This document shows positions 47,201-55,950 of a stretch of DNA of 64,000 bases, one piece after another. Each line of letters opens with the position of its first letter. Position 1 is the first letter of the stretch. A program made the translations under genes and the position numbers. The stretch covers positions 434,001 through 498,000 of the forward strand of contig NZ_VTRU01000003.1 of NCBI RefSeq assembly GCF_008274625.1, given 5' to 3'. The notes beneath the pieces are model-generated. The model was given only the letters and a program-made list of their open reading frames with translations. It made no database searches and was not told where the DNA came from. The stretch comes from Chryseobacterium panacisoli (lineage in GTDB: Bacteria > Bacteroidota > Bacteroidia > Flavobacteriales > Weeksellaceae).

Positions 47201-47467
47201 CATATTTCTTATTCCAAAGGTGCTGCAGCCATGGTAGAATTGAGCAGTCTAATCGGTGAAGAGAGCGTGAACAAGGCATTAAAAAGCTTTCTGAATAATA
47301 ATCAATATCCCAGGAAGCCCACTTCACTGGATCTAATCAATGAGTTTTACAATGCTGCACCTGATGTCTCAGCCAGAAAACAGATCGACAGATTGTTCAA
47401 AACCACAGAAAATATCACTTTTACTTCAGGGTCGAAAAACGCCTCTACAAAGACAAAACAGAAATAA
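44243..47467 (+). CDS. ABC-2 permease fused to M1 aminopeptidase
   Basis: A 1074-residue fusion. Residues 1 to about 570 form two sets of six or so transmembrane helices (ABC-2 permease type); the rest is an M1 gluzincin with an Ig-like N-domain and the active site HELSHLWWGN (His910, Glu911, His914) and the downstream ligand Glu935. The spacing HExxH-x20-E is two residues longer than the textbook x18. C-terminal SKGAAAMVELSSLIGE is the M1 region with the catalytic Tyr nearby (HISYSKG). It probably links transport with peptide trimming at the outer face of the inner membrane. Adjacent ATPase supplies energy. Confidence 0.88.
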   Translation: MNTLFLFEAGRTTKHWLTYLVALLLVALGIFCGSQFNLSVGEGIYLNSPYTIGFMSGMLSLAVIFFATVYALQLLFKDQDSKFEHILFSFPFSKSTYLKGKFTVYFLQTFVSFSFLMTGFLIGQIMRTGSEMKEGFTIIHYLYPLLIFGLINSLFVCSFLFLISLIARKKLLVVVGGLLLYVLYMIVLLFSNSPFMAGSLPQSLETQQFSALIDPFGLSAYFMQARDLTSHQKNIQVVPFMGYLLFNRLLFILISFGFLFLSLRLFSFSNVSGRKVKTSGMNQSLSETNRSEYSTVSADFGGLASFRAVFSFVKTDLTYLFKSIAVPAVSILLLFCVGMEMYAEIEKGIRLPQKYAGSGLMATTISENFHLLGLLISAYFLNDIFWRSQSSGFFLIENSTYFSKNRVTGHFISISLLLFFFTGILIAQGIIFQAAYQYFHIDWKAYLGVFLFNTFPLILFSGLILLINDRISHKFIALGISILAVFVLSGPVSGKIISYPLFIIFSDFKGAYSDFNSYGIYEKAFAQRLLFGAGIICTLWILNHLIRIKKIAVIPYVFSILLLISGIFAGIFFMKGYVPKNEDQTLLSSVKYEKSFRKYENLPQPDITDITTEIKLYPSENAYQIIGKYTLVNQTSQPINKILINFNEDLKLESAVLTSGPETMKIDKNITEVLLKQALLPGKTASLDFKLSYQWFAVNGHQSFNAIIENGSFMRISRYYPTVGYQKDYEVQDEKQRSQFKLGKLMELKKPEAPEVVKKDFINLTMIVSTEGNQTAIGTGDLVKQWTASGRRYFRYKADQIPLRFAVSSADYEMKSKSYKGVIINIFYHKKHFENVDHLLENAKLTLDYCQQNFGKYPFKTINFAEISSFTRGFAATAYPSAVFMPEDMVFHANIQADKKQDVINELAGHELSHLWWGNSQINPDDREGSVMLTETLAMYTEMMLYKKMHGREKMMERIKVHEQIYDNEKGLSENVPIYKATGDVPHISYSKGAAAMVELSSLIGEESVNKALKSFLNNNQYPRKPTSLDLINEFYNAAPDVSARKQIDRLFKTTENITFTSGSKNASTKTKQK

Positions 47468-47586
47468 TTTACAGGCCGTTTTCATTTTTTTTGAAAATAT
47501 TTTTCAGGAATTGTAACAAAATAAAAAAGGATTCTACCAATTAGTTGATATATCAATAATTGATAAATCATTTTAAATTCTGAAAT

Positions 47587-48027
47587 ATGGAAAAGTTAAA
47601 TTCAATTATATTCTACAACATAGACAAAGCAATCAGAGCCTACAGAAACTATGCTCAGCGGCAGCTGAAAGCACATGGTTATACGATCACAATTGATCAG
47701 TGGCTTATCATCAAAGCGATTCTGGAAAACCCGGGAATTACCCAGAACGAGATTGGTGACCTTGTTTTTAAAGACAATGCTTCTGTCACGAGGATTATTG
47801 ATTTAATGGTAAAATCCGAATACATTACAAGACATGTTCATCCTGAAGACCGCCGAAAAACTAACCTGGAAGTAACAGATTCTGGAGTAAAAGTGATCAG
47901 AGAGGTTCAGAATATTGTGGAAAAGAACCGTAAAACGGCTTTAAAGGGTATTAAAAATGAGGAACTGGAAGTCATGTATTCAGCTTTACTGAAAATTTCA
48001 GAAAACTGTCTTACCCCTAAAAAGTAA
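47587..48027 (+). CDS. MarR-family regulator
   Basis: A 146-residue winged-helix regulator: ITIDQWLIIKAILENPGITQNEIGDLVFKDNASVTRIIDLMVKSEYITRHVHPEDRRKTNLEVTDSG, the complete MarR wHTH with the D-x-R wing. It lies between the ABC/M1 unit (120 bp upstream) and a TonB receptor gene 5 bp downstream, so it presumably autoregulates that pair and may sense a small ligand or peptide. Confidence 0.9.
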   Translation: MEKLNSIIFYNIDKAIRAYRNYAQRQLKAHGYTITIDQWLIIKAILENPGITQNEIGDLVFKDNASVTRIIDLMVKSEYITRHVHPEDRRKTNLEVTDSGVKVIREVQNIVEKNRKTALKGIKNEELEVMYSALLKISENCLTPKK

Positions 48028-48032
48028 ACGCT

Positions 48033-50450
48033 ATGACCAGAATACTCTCATTTATTTTTATCTGCATACTGACCTCGTTCAGCAGCAGATATACTGCCCA
48101 GCAAACCGCACAGAGTTTGTCTTTGTCAGGAAATATACAATCCGGCAAAGCCGAGCAGATGGAGATCAGTCTCTTTAATTCAGAACATCGGTTAATCAAA
48201 ACAGAAATTGCAGATAGTAATGGTAAGTTTAATTTTAATGACTTAAAACAAGGAACTTATCAGATAAAGATCAACAGAAACGGTACTGAAGTCTATCATT
48301 CAGAAAATATTTCATTGGCTGAAAACATGGCGCTCCCTTCCATAGACCTGAATGTAAAATCTATAGAAGGCGTAACCATCACCAAAACCAAACCTCTTAT
48401 TGAAAGACAGGATGGGAAAATGATCATGAATGTTGAAAACAGCATTGCCAGCACCGGAAACTCCGCTTTTGAAGTATTGGAAAAAGCTCCGGGAGTGAGT
48501 ATTGACAATAATGATAATATAAGCCTGCGCGGAAAGGGAAATCTTCTGATACAGATTGACGGCAAAAATACACCAATGACCGGAACTGATCTTGCCAATT
48601 ACCTTAAGGGAATACCATCCTCCACGATTGAAAAGATAGAATTCATTACCAACCCATCTTCCAAATATGATGCAGCGGGATCTGCCATCATTAATATTAA
48701 GCTTAAAAAGGAACAGAGAAAAGGAACCAACGGAAGTGTTTCCACGTCTTTAGGAACGGGTAAATATATCAAGAATAATAACAGTTTCAGCATTAACCAC
48801 CGAAATAAGAAAATCAATATTTTCGGAAATTACAGCTTTGCCTACAGGGAAGCTTACAATGGTCTGGTACTGGACAGAAACTTCTATGAAGCCAACAGTT
48901 TCAAAAAAGCATATGTACAGGATAATTATCTGAAATTTAAATTCAACAGCCATGTGGCCAAAGCAGGAATGGATTATTATCTGAATGATAAAAATGTGCT
49001 TGGCTTTTCTGTAGGGTTGGTTTCAAACAAATTCAATGTGAACGGAGATAATTCCAATGTGACACTGGGAAGCAATCATCTTCCCGAAAGCTCATTCACC
49101 ACTGTCAACAGGTCAAATGACCGCTGGACCAATCTTTCATTTAACCTTAATCATAAATACACCATTGATTCTTTAGGCTCTGAAATCTCTACGGACTTTG
49201 ATTACATTAACTATGCAAATTCCTCACTCCAAAGTTTTGATACCCAAACGCATGAAATAGCCAGCGGAACGGATAATCTGGACATCATAAAAGGTGATAT
49301 GGATGGAAAACTGAATATCTATTCCTTAAAATCTGATCTTACCAAGAATTTTAAACATGAATGGAAGCTGGAAACGGGCATTAAAACCAGCTTTGTAAAA
49401 ACAGACAATGATCTTAAGTTTTTCAATGCAAGTTCCGGAATTCTGATCCCGGATCTTTCTAAAACCAATCATTTTATTTATGAAGAAAATATTAATGCGG
49501 TATATGGAAATGTCTCTAAAAAATGGGAAAAATTCAAAGCGACAGCAGGATTAAGAATGGAAAACACCAATGTAAAAGGAACTCAGATTACCACGAACCA
49601 AATTAACAAAAGAAATTATACACAATTATTTCCAAGCGCTGTTTTTTCTTATGACCTGACCGATAAAAGCAACCTTGAAGTTAATTTCAGCAGAAGAATC
49701 ACAAGACCCAGCTACAACCAGCTGAATCCGTTTAAGTTTTATCTTGACCCCACCACTCTTAAGGCAGGAAATCCTGACCTGAATGCACAGACCACAATGA
49801 ACTATGAACTGACTTACAGCCTGAGCAACAAATATTTTGCAACATTGAGCTATAGCAAGACCTCTAATAATATCACAGATATCCTTAAACCTGTGGTAGA
49901 AAACGGACAGGTAGTTACGGTACAAACCATTGAAAATTTAAATTCTGTATCTTATTTCGGGTTAAATCTTATTGCGCCTGTAAAGGTGACCAAATGGTGG
50001 GATATGAACAACAGTGCTAATTTCTACTATGGATCATATACCGGAAATGTTTCAGGAACACAGATCAATAACAAAGGAAACTTTACCTTTAGTATCAACA
50101 GCATCAATTCATTCAAGCTGGGAAATGGCTTCACTGCTGAGCTTACCGGAAATTACAAAGCAAGAGAAATTTACGCTTATCTGAATGTAAGTCCTAACTG
50201 GTATCTGAATATCGGAGCGCAGAAGAAATTCAAAAACAATAGTACGCTGAAGCTGGCCTTCACCGATATGTTCTTTACCAGCAATATAAAAGGACAAACC
50301 GTTTATAATGATTATCTTGAAAACTTTGCAGTAAAAAGAGATACGCGTGTGGTAACACTTTCTTACACCTACAATTTCGGATCTTCTAAAAACGGGCAGC
50401 CCAGAAAAACGGGAGGCGCTGAGGATCTGAAACAGAGAATTGGAAGTTAA
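48033..50450 (+). CDS. TonB-dependent receptor, OMP_b-brl_3 type
   Basis: An 805-residue outer-membrane receptor. Signal peptide to about residue 22, CarboxypepD_reg-like beta sandwich (about 28-105, SLSGNIQSGKAEQMEISLFNSEHRLIKTEIADSNGKFNF), a plug (about 115-230, with SAFEVLEKAPGVSIDNNDNISLRGKGNLLIQIDGK), then a long barrel ending in TLSYTYNFGSSKNG... It lacks an SusC-type partner and fits the siderophore/peptide-like OMP_b-brl_3 class. Cotranscribed with a MarR gene 5 bp upstream. The C-terminal aromatic rule is partly lost in an extended tail. Confidence 0.88.
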   Translation: MTRILSFIFICILTSFSSRYTAQQTAQSLSLSGNIQSGKAEQMEISLFNSEHRLIKTEIADSNGKFNFNDLKQGTYQIKINRNGTEVYHSENISLAENMALPSIDLNVKSIEGVTITKTKPLIERQDGKMIMNVENSIASTGNSAFEVLEKAPGVSIDNNDNISLRGKGNLLIQIDGKNTPMTGTDLANYLKGIPSSTIEKIEFITNPSSKYDAAGSAIINIKLKKEQRKGTNGSVSTSLGTGKYIKNNNSFSINHRNKKINIFGNYSFAYREAYNGLVLDRNFYEANSFKKAYVQDNYLKFKFNSHVAKAGMDYYLNDKNVLGFSVGLVSNKFNVNGDNSNVTLGSNHLPESSFTTVNRSNDRWTNLSFNLNHKYTIDSLGSEISTDFDYINYANSSLQSFDTQTHEIASGTDNLDIIKGDMDGKLNIYSLKSDLTKNFKHEWKLETGIKTSFVKTDNDLKFFNASSGILIPDLSKTNHFIYEENINAVYGNVSKKWEKFKATAGLRMENTNVKGTQITTNQINKRNYTQLFPSAVFSYDLTDKSNLEVNFSRRITRPSYNQLNPFKFYLDPTTLKAGNPDLNAQTTMNYELTYSLSNKYFATLSYSKTSNNITDILKPVVENGQVVTVQTIENLNSVSYFGLNLIAPVKVTKWWDMNNSANFYYGSYTGNVSGTQINNKGNFTFSINSINSFKLGNGFTAELTGNYKAREIYAYLNVSPNWYLNIGAQKKFKNNSTLKLAFTDMFFTSNIKGQTVYNDYLENFAVKRDTRVVTLSYTYNFGSSKNGQPRKTGGAEDLKQRIGS

Positions 50451-50458
50451 TAACCACA

Positions 50459-50530
50459 GTCATTGCAAGCTAAACAATCTTTGAATTTTAAAAAGTGAGA
50501 TTGCTTCAATGCTTTGCATTTCGCAATGAC
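50459..50530. repeat. REP-like imperfect palindrome
   Basis: GTCATTGC...CAATCT at the left and AGATTG...GCAATGAC at the right form an interrupted inverted repeat of about 72 bases. It is a second sequence class of GTCATT-ended palindromes in intergenic DNA. Confidence 0.7.
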
Positions 50531-50540
50531 ATAAAAAGCA

Positions 50541-50568
50541 AAAATCCCTCAAAATTGAGGGATTTTTT
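50541..50568. terminator. Bidirectional terminator
   Basis: Stem AAAATCCCTC / GAGGGATTTT, six-base loop, A and T runs on the two sides. Serves the TonB receptor and pnp. Confidence 0.8.
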
Positions 50569-50588
50569 ATGTTTAAGAATGAATCTTA

Positions 50589-52847
50589 TTAAGCTTCGTT
50601 AGAAGGAGTTTCGTTTTCCACTGGTCTTTCACCTTGTGGCTTTTGTCCTTCAGGTCTTCTCTGTCCCTCAGGTCTTCCTTGTCCTTCAGGTCTTCTTTGC
50701 CCTTCTGGTCTCCCTTGTCCTTCCGGTCTTGGAGGTCTTGGTAAAAGAACTTTTCTTGAAAGTTTCATTTTCTTACGGTCATCATAACCCATGAACTTCA
50801 CTTCTACTTCATCACCTTCAGCATAAGGAACTTTGTCAAGACGAGCCCATTCAATTTCAGAAATGTGAAGAAGCCCTTCTGTTCCTTTAGCAATCGCTAC
50901 AAATGCACCGAAGTCCATTACTTTCACTACTTTACCTTTGTAAACTTCACCTACAACCGGTACGAAAGTAATTTCATTAATCTTAGCAACAGCAGCATTA
51001 ATTTTCTCTCTGTCTGTTCCTGCAATCTCGATACGTCCGATTTCCCCTACTTCTTCAATAGCAATCACGGTATCCGTATCTTTCTGCATCTGCTGAATGA
51101 TCTTTCCTCCAGGCCCGATTACAGCACCAATGAAGTCTTTAGAGATTTCCATTACTACCATTTTCGGAGCGTGAGGCTTCACGTCTGCTCTTGGTTCAGA
51201 GATTGTTTCAGTGATTTTATTTAAGATGTGTAATCTTCCATCTCTAGCCTGCATCAAAGCTTTTTCCATGATATCCATAGAAAGTCCCTGAATTTTAATA
51301 TCCATCTGACAAGCAGTGATACCATCTGCAGTACCTGTTACTTTAAAGTCCATATCTCCAAGGTGGTCTTCATCTCCTAAGATATCAGAAAGTACAGTGA
51401 ATTTACCAGATTTTGCATCCGTGATCAATCCCATTGCAATACCTGAAACAGGTTTTGTAATCTTTACCCCGGCATCCATTAGTGCCAGTGTTCCTGCACA
51501 AACTGTTGCCATTGATGATGAACCGTTTGATTCAAGGATATCAGAAACAATTCTGATGGTATATGGATTTTCTTCAGGAATTACAGCCTGTAATGCTCTC
51601 TGAGCAAGATTACCGTGTCCTACCTCTCTTCTTGAAGTTCCTCTTAAAGGTCTTGCTTCACCTGTAGAGAACGGAGGGAAGTTATAGTGTAAGAAGAATT
51701 TTTCGTCGTGCTGCGTGATTACGCTGTCTACCATGTTTGCATCTTTCACAGAACCTAAAGTTACGGCTGTTAAAGACTGAGTTTCACCTCTTGTAAACAC
51801 TGCAGAACCGTGAGCTCCCGGAAGGTAATCAATTTCTGACCAGATAGGACGGATCGTTTGAGGATCACGGCCATCAAGACGGATATTGTCTTCAAGAATC
51901 ATCTGACGCATTGCTTCTTTCTCTACATCGTGATAATATACTTTTACGAAAGGTGTTACTCTTTCCAATTCTTCTTCATTATCAGCATATTGAGCAAGGA
52001 ATTCTTCACGAACGGCTTTGAATTTCTCTCCTCTCTCCTCTTTTCCAGATGGAGTTCTTGCTACTTCATATACTTTATCATAAGTTTCTTTCCATACTTT
52101 TTCACGAATTTCTTCGTCGTGATTTTCATGAGAATATTCTCTCTTAGGGAAAGCTTTTCCTACTTTTTCTGCTAATCTCTCCTGAGCTTCGATTTGCTTT
52201 TTAATTTCAGCATGACCAAAATTGATAGCTTCCAACATTTCCTGCTCAGAAATTTCTTTCATTTCACCTTCTACCATTACGATAGAGTCTTTAGTAGCTC
52301 CTACCATGATATCCAGTTCAGAATTTTTCAATTCTTCGTAACTTGGATTGATAGAAAGCACTCCGTCAAATCTTACCACTCTTACTTCAGACATTGGTCC
52401 GTTGAAAGGAATATCTGTAATAGCAATGGCTGCAGAAGCTGCCAAACCTGCTAAATCATCAGGAATTGTTTTTCCGTCATAAGAAATTAATGAAATCATC
52501 ACCTGAACTTCAGCGTGAAAATCTTCTGGGAAAAGCGGACGTAAAACTCTGTCCACCAAACGCATCGTTAAAATTTCCTGATCAGAAGGTCTTGCTTCTC
52601 TACGGAAGAAGTTTCCAGGAATTCTTCCACCTGCATAGAATTTTTCTCTGTAATCAACTGTTAATGGTAAAAAATCTACACCAGGATTTGCTTCTTTATT
52701 GGCTACAACGGTTGCTAAAAGCATTGTTCCACCCATTTTTACTACCACAGATCCGTCAGCCTGCTTGGCCAATTTCCCTGTTTCGATAGTGATTTCTCTG
52801 CCATCTGCAAGAGTAATCATTTCTGTAAACGCTTGAGGTATACTCAT
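50589..52847 (-). CDS. pnp: Polynucleotide phosphorylase
   Basis: 3'-5' phosphorolytic exoribonuclease of RNA turnover. The 752-residue protein has both RNase PH domains ([58 protein letters not shown] with catalytic Asp residues), KH domain ([18 protein letters not shown]) and S1 domain ([27 protein letters not shown]). The tail after about residue 706 is a run of near-perfect six-residue RPEGQ[GR] repeats, basic and unstructured, unlike the short tail of E. coli PNPase. Promoter TACCTTTG lies at 52914-52921. Confidence 0.95.
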   Translation of the reverse strand: MSIPQAFTEMITLADGREITIETGKLAKQADGSVVVKMGGTMLLATVVANKEANPGVDFLPLTVDYREKFYAGGRIPGNFFRREARPSDQEILTMRLVDRVLRPLFPEDFHAEVQVMISLISYDGKTIPDDLAGLAASAAIAITDIPFNGPMSEVRVVRFDGVLSINPSYEELKNSELDIMVGATKDSIVMVEGEMKEISEQEMLEAINFGHAEIKKQIEAQERLAEKVGKAFPKREYSHENHDEEIREKVWKETYDKVYEVARTPSGKEERGEKFKAVREEFLAQYADNEEELERVTPFVKVYYHDVEKEAMRQMILEDNIRLDGRDPQTIRPIWSEIDYLPGAHGSAVFTRGETQSLTAVTLGSVKDANMVDSVITQHDEKFFLHYNFPPFSTGEARPLRGTSRREVGHGNLAQRALQAVIPEENPYTIRIVSDILESNGSSSMATVCAGTLALMDAGVKITKPVSGIAMGLITDAKSGKFTVLSDILGDEDHLGDMDFKVTGTADGITACQMDIKIQGLSMDIMEKALMQARDGRLHILNKITETISEPRADVKPHAPKMVVMEISKDFIGAVIGPGGKIIQQMQKDTDTVIAIEEVGEIGRIEIAGTDREKINAAVAKINEITFVPVVGEVYKGKVVKVMDFGAFVAIAKGTEGLLHISEIEWARLDKVPYAEGDEVEVKFMGYDDRKKMKLSRKVLLPRPPRPEGQGRPEGQRRPEGQGRPEGQRRPEGQKPQGERPVENETPSNEA

Positions 52848-52913
52848 AAATTTGTCTTCTTAATACTCCGTATTGAGTATGAATTAATATTTAAACTCTT
52901 TAAATTTCGTGTG

Positions 52914-52921
52914 CAAAGGTA
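52914..52921 (-). promoter_or_regulatory. Promoter -7 element for pnp
   Basis: TACCTTTG on the minus strand, exact match to TAnnTTTG, giving a 5' leader of about 60 bases. The leader holds a small inverted repeat (ATACTC / GAGTAT at 52863-52880), which could be an autoregulatory or RNase-cleaved hairpin as known for pnp in other bacteria; that is speculative. Confidence 0.6.
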
Positions 52922-53195
52922 CTATATAATAATGAAATATTAAATTTTTCACTTGCATAAATAGGCTGTCAAAATACAAAAAATTGGCTATCAGTTGATG
53001 AAAGATTCAAAATTTCTAGCTGTACTCTCAACTTATTCATTATTTAAATGCGTTTTTCTGAAGATAATGTATTGAAAAATGCTGTTGTTTTTGTATTATT
53101 GTCTCAAAAAATGAAAATAGTATTCTGAATTTAAAAAAAGTATACATTTCATTATAAAAACCATTAAAATTATTGCAAAAACATAGGTTGATCCC

Positions 53196-53203
53196 TATAT
53201 TTG
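53196..53203 (+). promoter_or_regulatory. Promoter of the sugar transporter gene
   Basis: TATATTTG (exact TAnnTTTG) with TTG at 53173-53175, 20 bp upstream. The remaining part of the 424-base gap between pnp and this gene (52922-53160) is AT-rich with no gene or RNA that I could recognise. Confidence 0.65.
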
Positions 53204-53271
53204 CCTTACTTCACAAAATACAATGCTGTAGGCAAAAAAAGTTAAGGACTTATCCTTATACAGATAAATAA

Positions 53272-54699
53272 ATGTTTATGATTAATAAAGAAGTACAATC
53301 GCAAAGCAGGAATTATACGGTACCACTCATTACCATCACCCTGCTGTTTTTTATGTGGGGATTCATCACCTGTATGAATGACATCCTGATCCCTTATCTG
53401 AAACAACTTTTCAATCTTACCTTTTTCGAATCCATGCTGGTACAGTTCTGTTTTTTCGGGGCTTACTTTATCGGATCGCTTATTTATTTCCTGATCTCTA
53501 TTACGAAGGGAGATCCTATCAATAAATTAGGGTATAAAAAAGGAATTCTGTTCGGAATTTTTCTGGCGGCTTTTGGCTGCGTCCTGTTTTATCCGGCAGC
53601 TACTTTCTCGTATTATCCATTATTTCTAGGAGCTTTATTTATTTTAGGACTTGGCTTTACGGTATTGCAGATCACTGCCAATGCGTATGTTTCGTTATTG
53701 GGAAGTGAAGAATCTGCTTCCAGCCGGCTGAATATGACACAGGCATTCAATGCATTCGGAACTACGATTGCTCCTGTGCTTGGGGGTCACCTTATTTTTG
53801 AATTTTTCTCTTCTCCGGATGGGTCATTCAGTGCAGTAGCAACGAGAATTCCTTACCTTATTTTCGCAGGAATTCTTTTATTGGTAGCTCTGTTGATTTC
53901 AAGAGTTAAACTTCCTTCATTCCAGATGGGTGAAGAAGAAGTCGTAAAAGGCTGGGGAGCTCTTGAATTCAGCCACCTGAAATTCGGAGTATTTGCAATG
54001 TTCTGCTATGTAGGCGGAGAAGTTGCTGTAGGAAGTTTTATTATCAGTTTCCTGGAACAGCCGCAGATTATGGGATTTAATGAAATTATCAGCAAAAACT
54101 ATCTTTCTCTGTATTGGGGCGGAGCCATGATCGGCCGTTTTCTTGGAGCCATTTCTTTGAACCAATCTTTAAGCCAGAGTAAAAAGGCCGTTTATATGCT
54201 GGGGGCAGCAGGAGCAGTTTTCCTTGTTATCTTTAGCATAGTGAACCTTACCTTCTCTCAGATCAGCTTTTTCCTTGTATTTATCGTTCTGAATTTCATT
54301 GCCTTTTTCGTGGGTAAAGCGGCTCCGGCAAGAACTTTATCCATCTTCGCAGCAATCAATGTCGTATTACTGATTTCAGCTATGGTCAATCATGGAGAAT
54401 TGGCTATGTATAGCATTTTAGGAATCGGAATTTTCAACTCTATTATGTTCTCGAATATTTATACCCTGGCAATCTCAGGATTGGGGAAATATACGAGCCA
54501 AGGTTCTTCACTGGTTGTAATGGCTATTTTAGGAGGAGCTATTGTTCCTATTTTTCAGGGATATCTTGCAGATCAGTTTGGAGTACAGCATTCGTTTATC
54601 ATCCCTGTATTCTGCTATCTGGTAATTCTCATATTTGGAGCTTACTGCACCAAATATCTGGGTCATGTGGAAAGTACTGAAGCCAAATCAGGACATTAA
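53272..54699 (+). CDS. Sugar:H+ symporter, FucP/GluP MFS family
   Basis: A 475-residue inner-membrane transporter of the major facilitator superfamily, FHS subgroup that takes up fucose, glucose or galactose. Twelve hydrophobic helices; family signatures are LLFFMWGFITCMNDILIPYLK in TM1 and NAFGTTIAPVLGG in TM5. Exact sugar cannot be predicted. An alternative start two codons in (53278, MINKEV) gives nearly the same protein. Own promoter and terminator. Confidence 0.88.
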   Translation: MFMINKEVQSQSRNYTVPLITITLLFFMWGFITCMNDILIPYLKQLFNLTFFESMLVQFCFFGAYFIGSLIYFLISITKGDPINKLGYKKGILFGIFLAAFGCVLFYPAATFSYYPLFLGALFILGLGFTVLQITANAYVSLLGSEESASSRLNMTQAFNAFGTTIAPVLGGHLIFEFFSSPDGSFSAVATRIPYLIFAGILLLVALLISRVKLPSFQMGEEEVVKGWGALEFSHLKFGVFAMFCYVGGEVAVGSFIISFLEQPQIMGFNEIISKNYLSLYWGGAMIGRFLGAISLNQSLSQSKKAVYMLGAAGAVFLVIFSIVNLTFSQISFFLVFIVLNFIAFFVGKAAPARTLSIFAAINVVLLISAMVNHGELAMYSILGIGIFNSIMFSNIYTLAISGLGKYTSQGSSLVVMAILGGAIVPIFQGYLADQFGVQHSFIIPVFCYLVILIFGAYCTKYLGHVESTEAKSGH

Positions 54700-54721
54700 A
54701 ATCAATTATATCAAAATATAT

Positions 54722-54757
54722 AAGCGGAATATCTTAAAGGTGTTCCGCTTTCTTTTT
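54722..54757 (+). terminator. Terminator of the sugar transporter gene
   Basis: Stem AAGCGGAA / TTCCGCTT with a 13-base loop, followed by a T run. Confidence 0.75.
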
Positions 54758-54822
54758 CGATCTTAAAATGTAACTTTTCATTGTAAAAAGAAACTTATCT
54801 AATGGATTAACATAAAATTATT

Positions 54823-55182
54823 ATGAAAATACAATTAAAGCTTGAATACGCAGCATTTCTGTTATTAGGGATCTATGCTTTTGCCCAAACGGGATATTCA
54901 TGGTGGTGGTTTGCAGGGCTATTCCTTGCGCCGGACATTTCAATGCTGGGATATACGGTGAATACCAAAGTTGGAGCATTTTTCTATAATCTCTTCCATC
55001 ATTTTGGAGTAGCTGTCATTGTTTATTTGGTTGGAACAGCTCTATCTCTACCCTATTTGCAGGTAACAGGAGCTATTTTATTTTCTCATTCAGCTTTTGA
55101 CAGAATTCTGGGCTATGGATTGAAGTATCCGGATAGCTTTCAGAATACCCATTTGGGGAAGATTGGAAAGAAATCTGGGTAA
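54823..55182 (+). CDS. DUF4260 family membrane protein
   Basis: A 119-residue protein with three or four hydrophobic helices, and the DUF4260 pattern WWWFAGLFLAPDISMLGY, AFFYNLFHHF, HSAFDRILGYGLKYPDSFQNTHLG. Function unknown. The plus-strand gene stands alone between the transporter and the S15 gene. The 3' end borders repeat copy 3. Confidence 0.85.
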   Translation: MKIQLKLEYAAFLLLGIYAFAQTGYSWWWFAGLFLAPDISMLGYTVNTKVGAFFYNLFHHFGVAVIVYLVGTALSLPYLQVTGAILFSHSAFDRILGYGLKYPDSFQNTHLGKIGKKSG

Positions 55183-55196
55183 ATTATTATTTCTAT

Positions 55197-55439
55197 AAAC
55201 CATCCCGTCAAAAATTCAAAGAATTTTCGCCGCTCTCCAGAGGATGGGAATTTTGCACCTTTAACTGTAATATTTGTTGTCGTTGAACCTATTCTAAAAT
55301 TATTTACGGATAACAAGGGCTGGATTCCTACGGAATGACCCATTGAATGGATAAAACTCTATTTGAATTGTGTCATTCCGCAGGAATCTAAATACTCTTT
55401 TATTATCACATGAAAATCAAAGGCTTTCAAAAACTTAAG
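55197..55439. repeat. Composite intergenic repeat, copy 3 (inverted)
   Basis: Opposite orientation to copies 1 and 2. CCCGTCAAAAATTCAAAGAAT opens it (55204 on; only the core is common), then a divergent middle, then the inverted repeat ATTCCTACGGAATGAC / GTCATTCCGCAGGAAT (55323-55338 and 55372-55387) and an AAACTTAAG block (55431-55439), which copy 2 also has. More decayed than the other two. Confidence 0.75.
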
Positions 55440-55454
55440 TGTGGGTACATTAAA

Positions 55455-55490
55455 ATAAAAAAGCAACCTCTTTCGAAGTTGCTTTTTATT
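55455..55490 (-). terminator. Terminator of rpsO
   Basis: Stem AAGCAAC / GTTGCTT with a ten-base loop, followed by a T run on the minus strand. Confidence 0.8.
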
Positions 55491-55507
55491 TTGAAAATCT
55501 TTATAGA

Positions 55508-55777
55508 TTATTTTCTTAAACCTAATGCAGCAATAATAGCTCTATATCTTGCGATATCTTTCTTTTTAAGGTAATCTAGTAAACTTTTTCTCTTACCTAC
55601 CAATTTCACTAGAGATCTCTCTGTGTTGAAATCATGACGGTTAGCCTTTAAGTGCTGAGATAAGTGATTGATTCTGAAAGTGAAAAGAGCAATTTGTCCT
55701 TCTGCGCTTCCTGTGTCTTGTGCAGATTTTCCATGTTGTGCGAAAATTTCCTGCTTTTTGTCTGTTGTTAAGTACAT
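55508..55777 (-). CDS. rpsO: 30S ribosomal protein S15
   Basis: An 89-residue ribosomal protein that binds the central domain of 16S rRNA. TGSAEGQIALFTFRINHLSQHLKANRHDFNTERSLVKLVGKRKSLLDYLKKKD is the full family signature. Complete, with a -7 element TAATTTTG on the minus strand at 55813-55820. In many bacteria rpsO is beside pnp; here they are 2.6 kb apart with the sugar transporter and DUF4260 genes between. Confidence 0.97.
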   Translation of the reverse strand: MYLTTDKKQEIFAQHGKSAQDTGSAEGQIALFTFRINHLSQHLKANRHDFNTERSLVKLVGKRKSLLDYLKKKDIARYRAIIAALGLRK

Positions 55778-55812
55778 TCCAATATTGTTTAATGATTATT
55801 ATGTAACGGGTG

Positions 55813-55820
55813 CAAAATTA
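55813..55820 (-). promoter_or_regulatory. Promoter -7 element for rpsO
   Basis: TAATTTTG on the minus strand, exact TAnnTTTG match, 36 bp before the start. Confidence 0.6.
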
Positions 55821-55928
55821 CGACTATTTTTTGATTCTGCAAACATTATTGATTTCATAAATCAAATTTGATAGAAAAAAATGTTAAAAATTTCTTAATA
55901 AATTTTATGCAATCCAACGAAAAGGCAG

Positions 55929-55936
55929 TAATTTTG
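55929..55936 (+). promoter_or_regulatory. Promoter -7 element
   Basis: TAATTTTG, exact TAnnTTTG match 15 bp ahead of the 182-residue exported protein gene. Confidence 0.55.
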
Positions 55937-55950
55937 CATTCGAATTACAA

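Noticed and set aside
55140..55343. Minus-strand frame of 67 codons
   Set aside because: Repeat-derived, overlaps DUF4260 gene end and copy 3 of the repeat.
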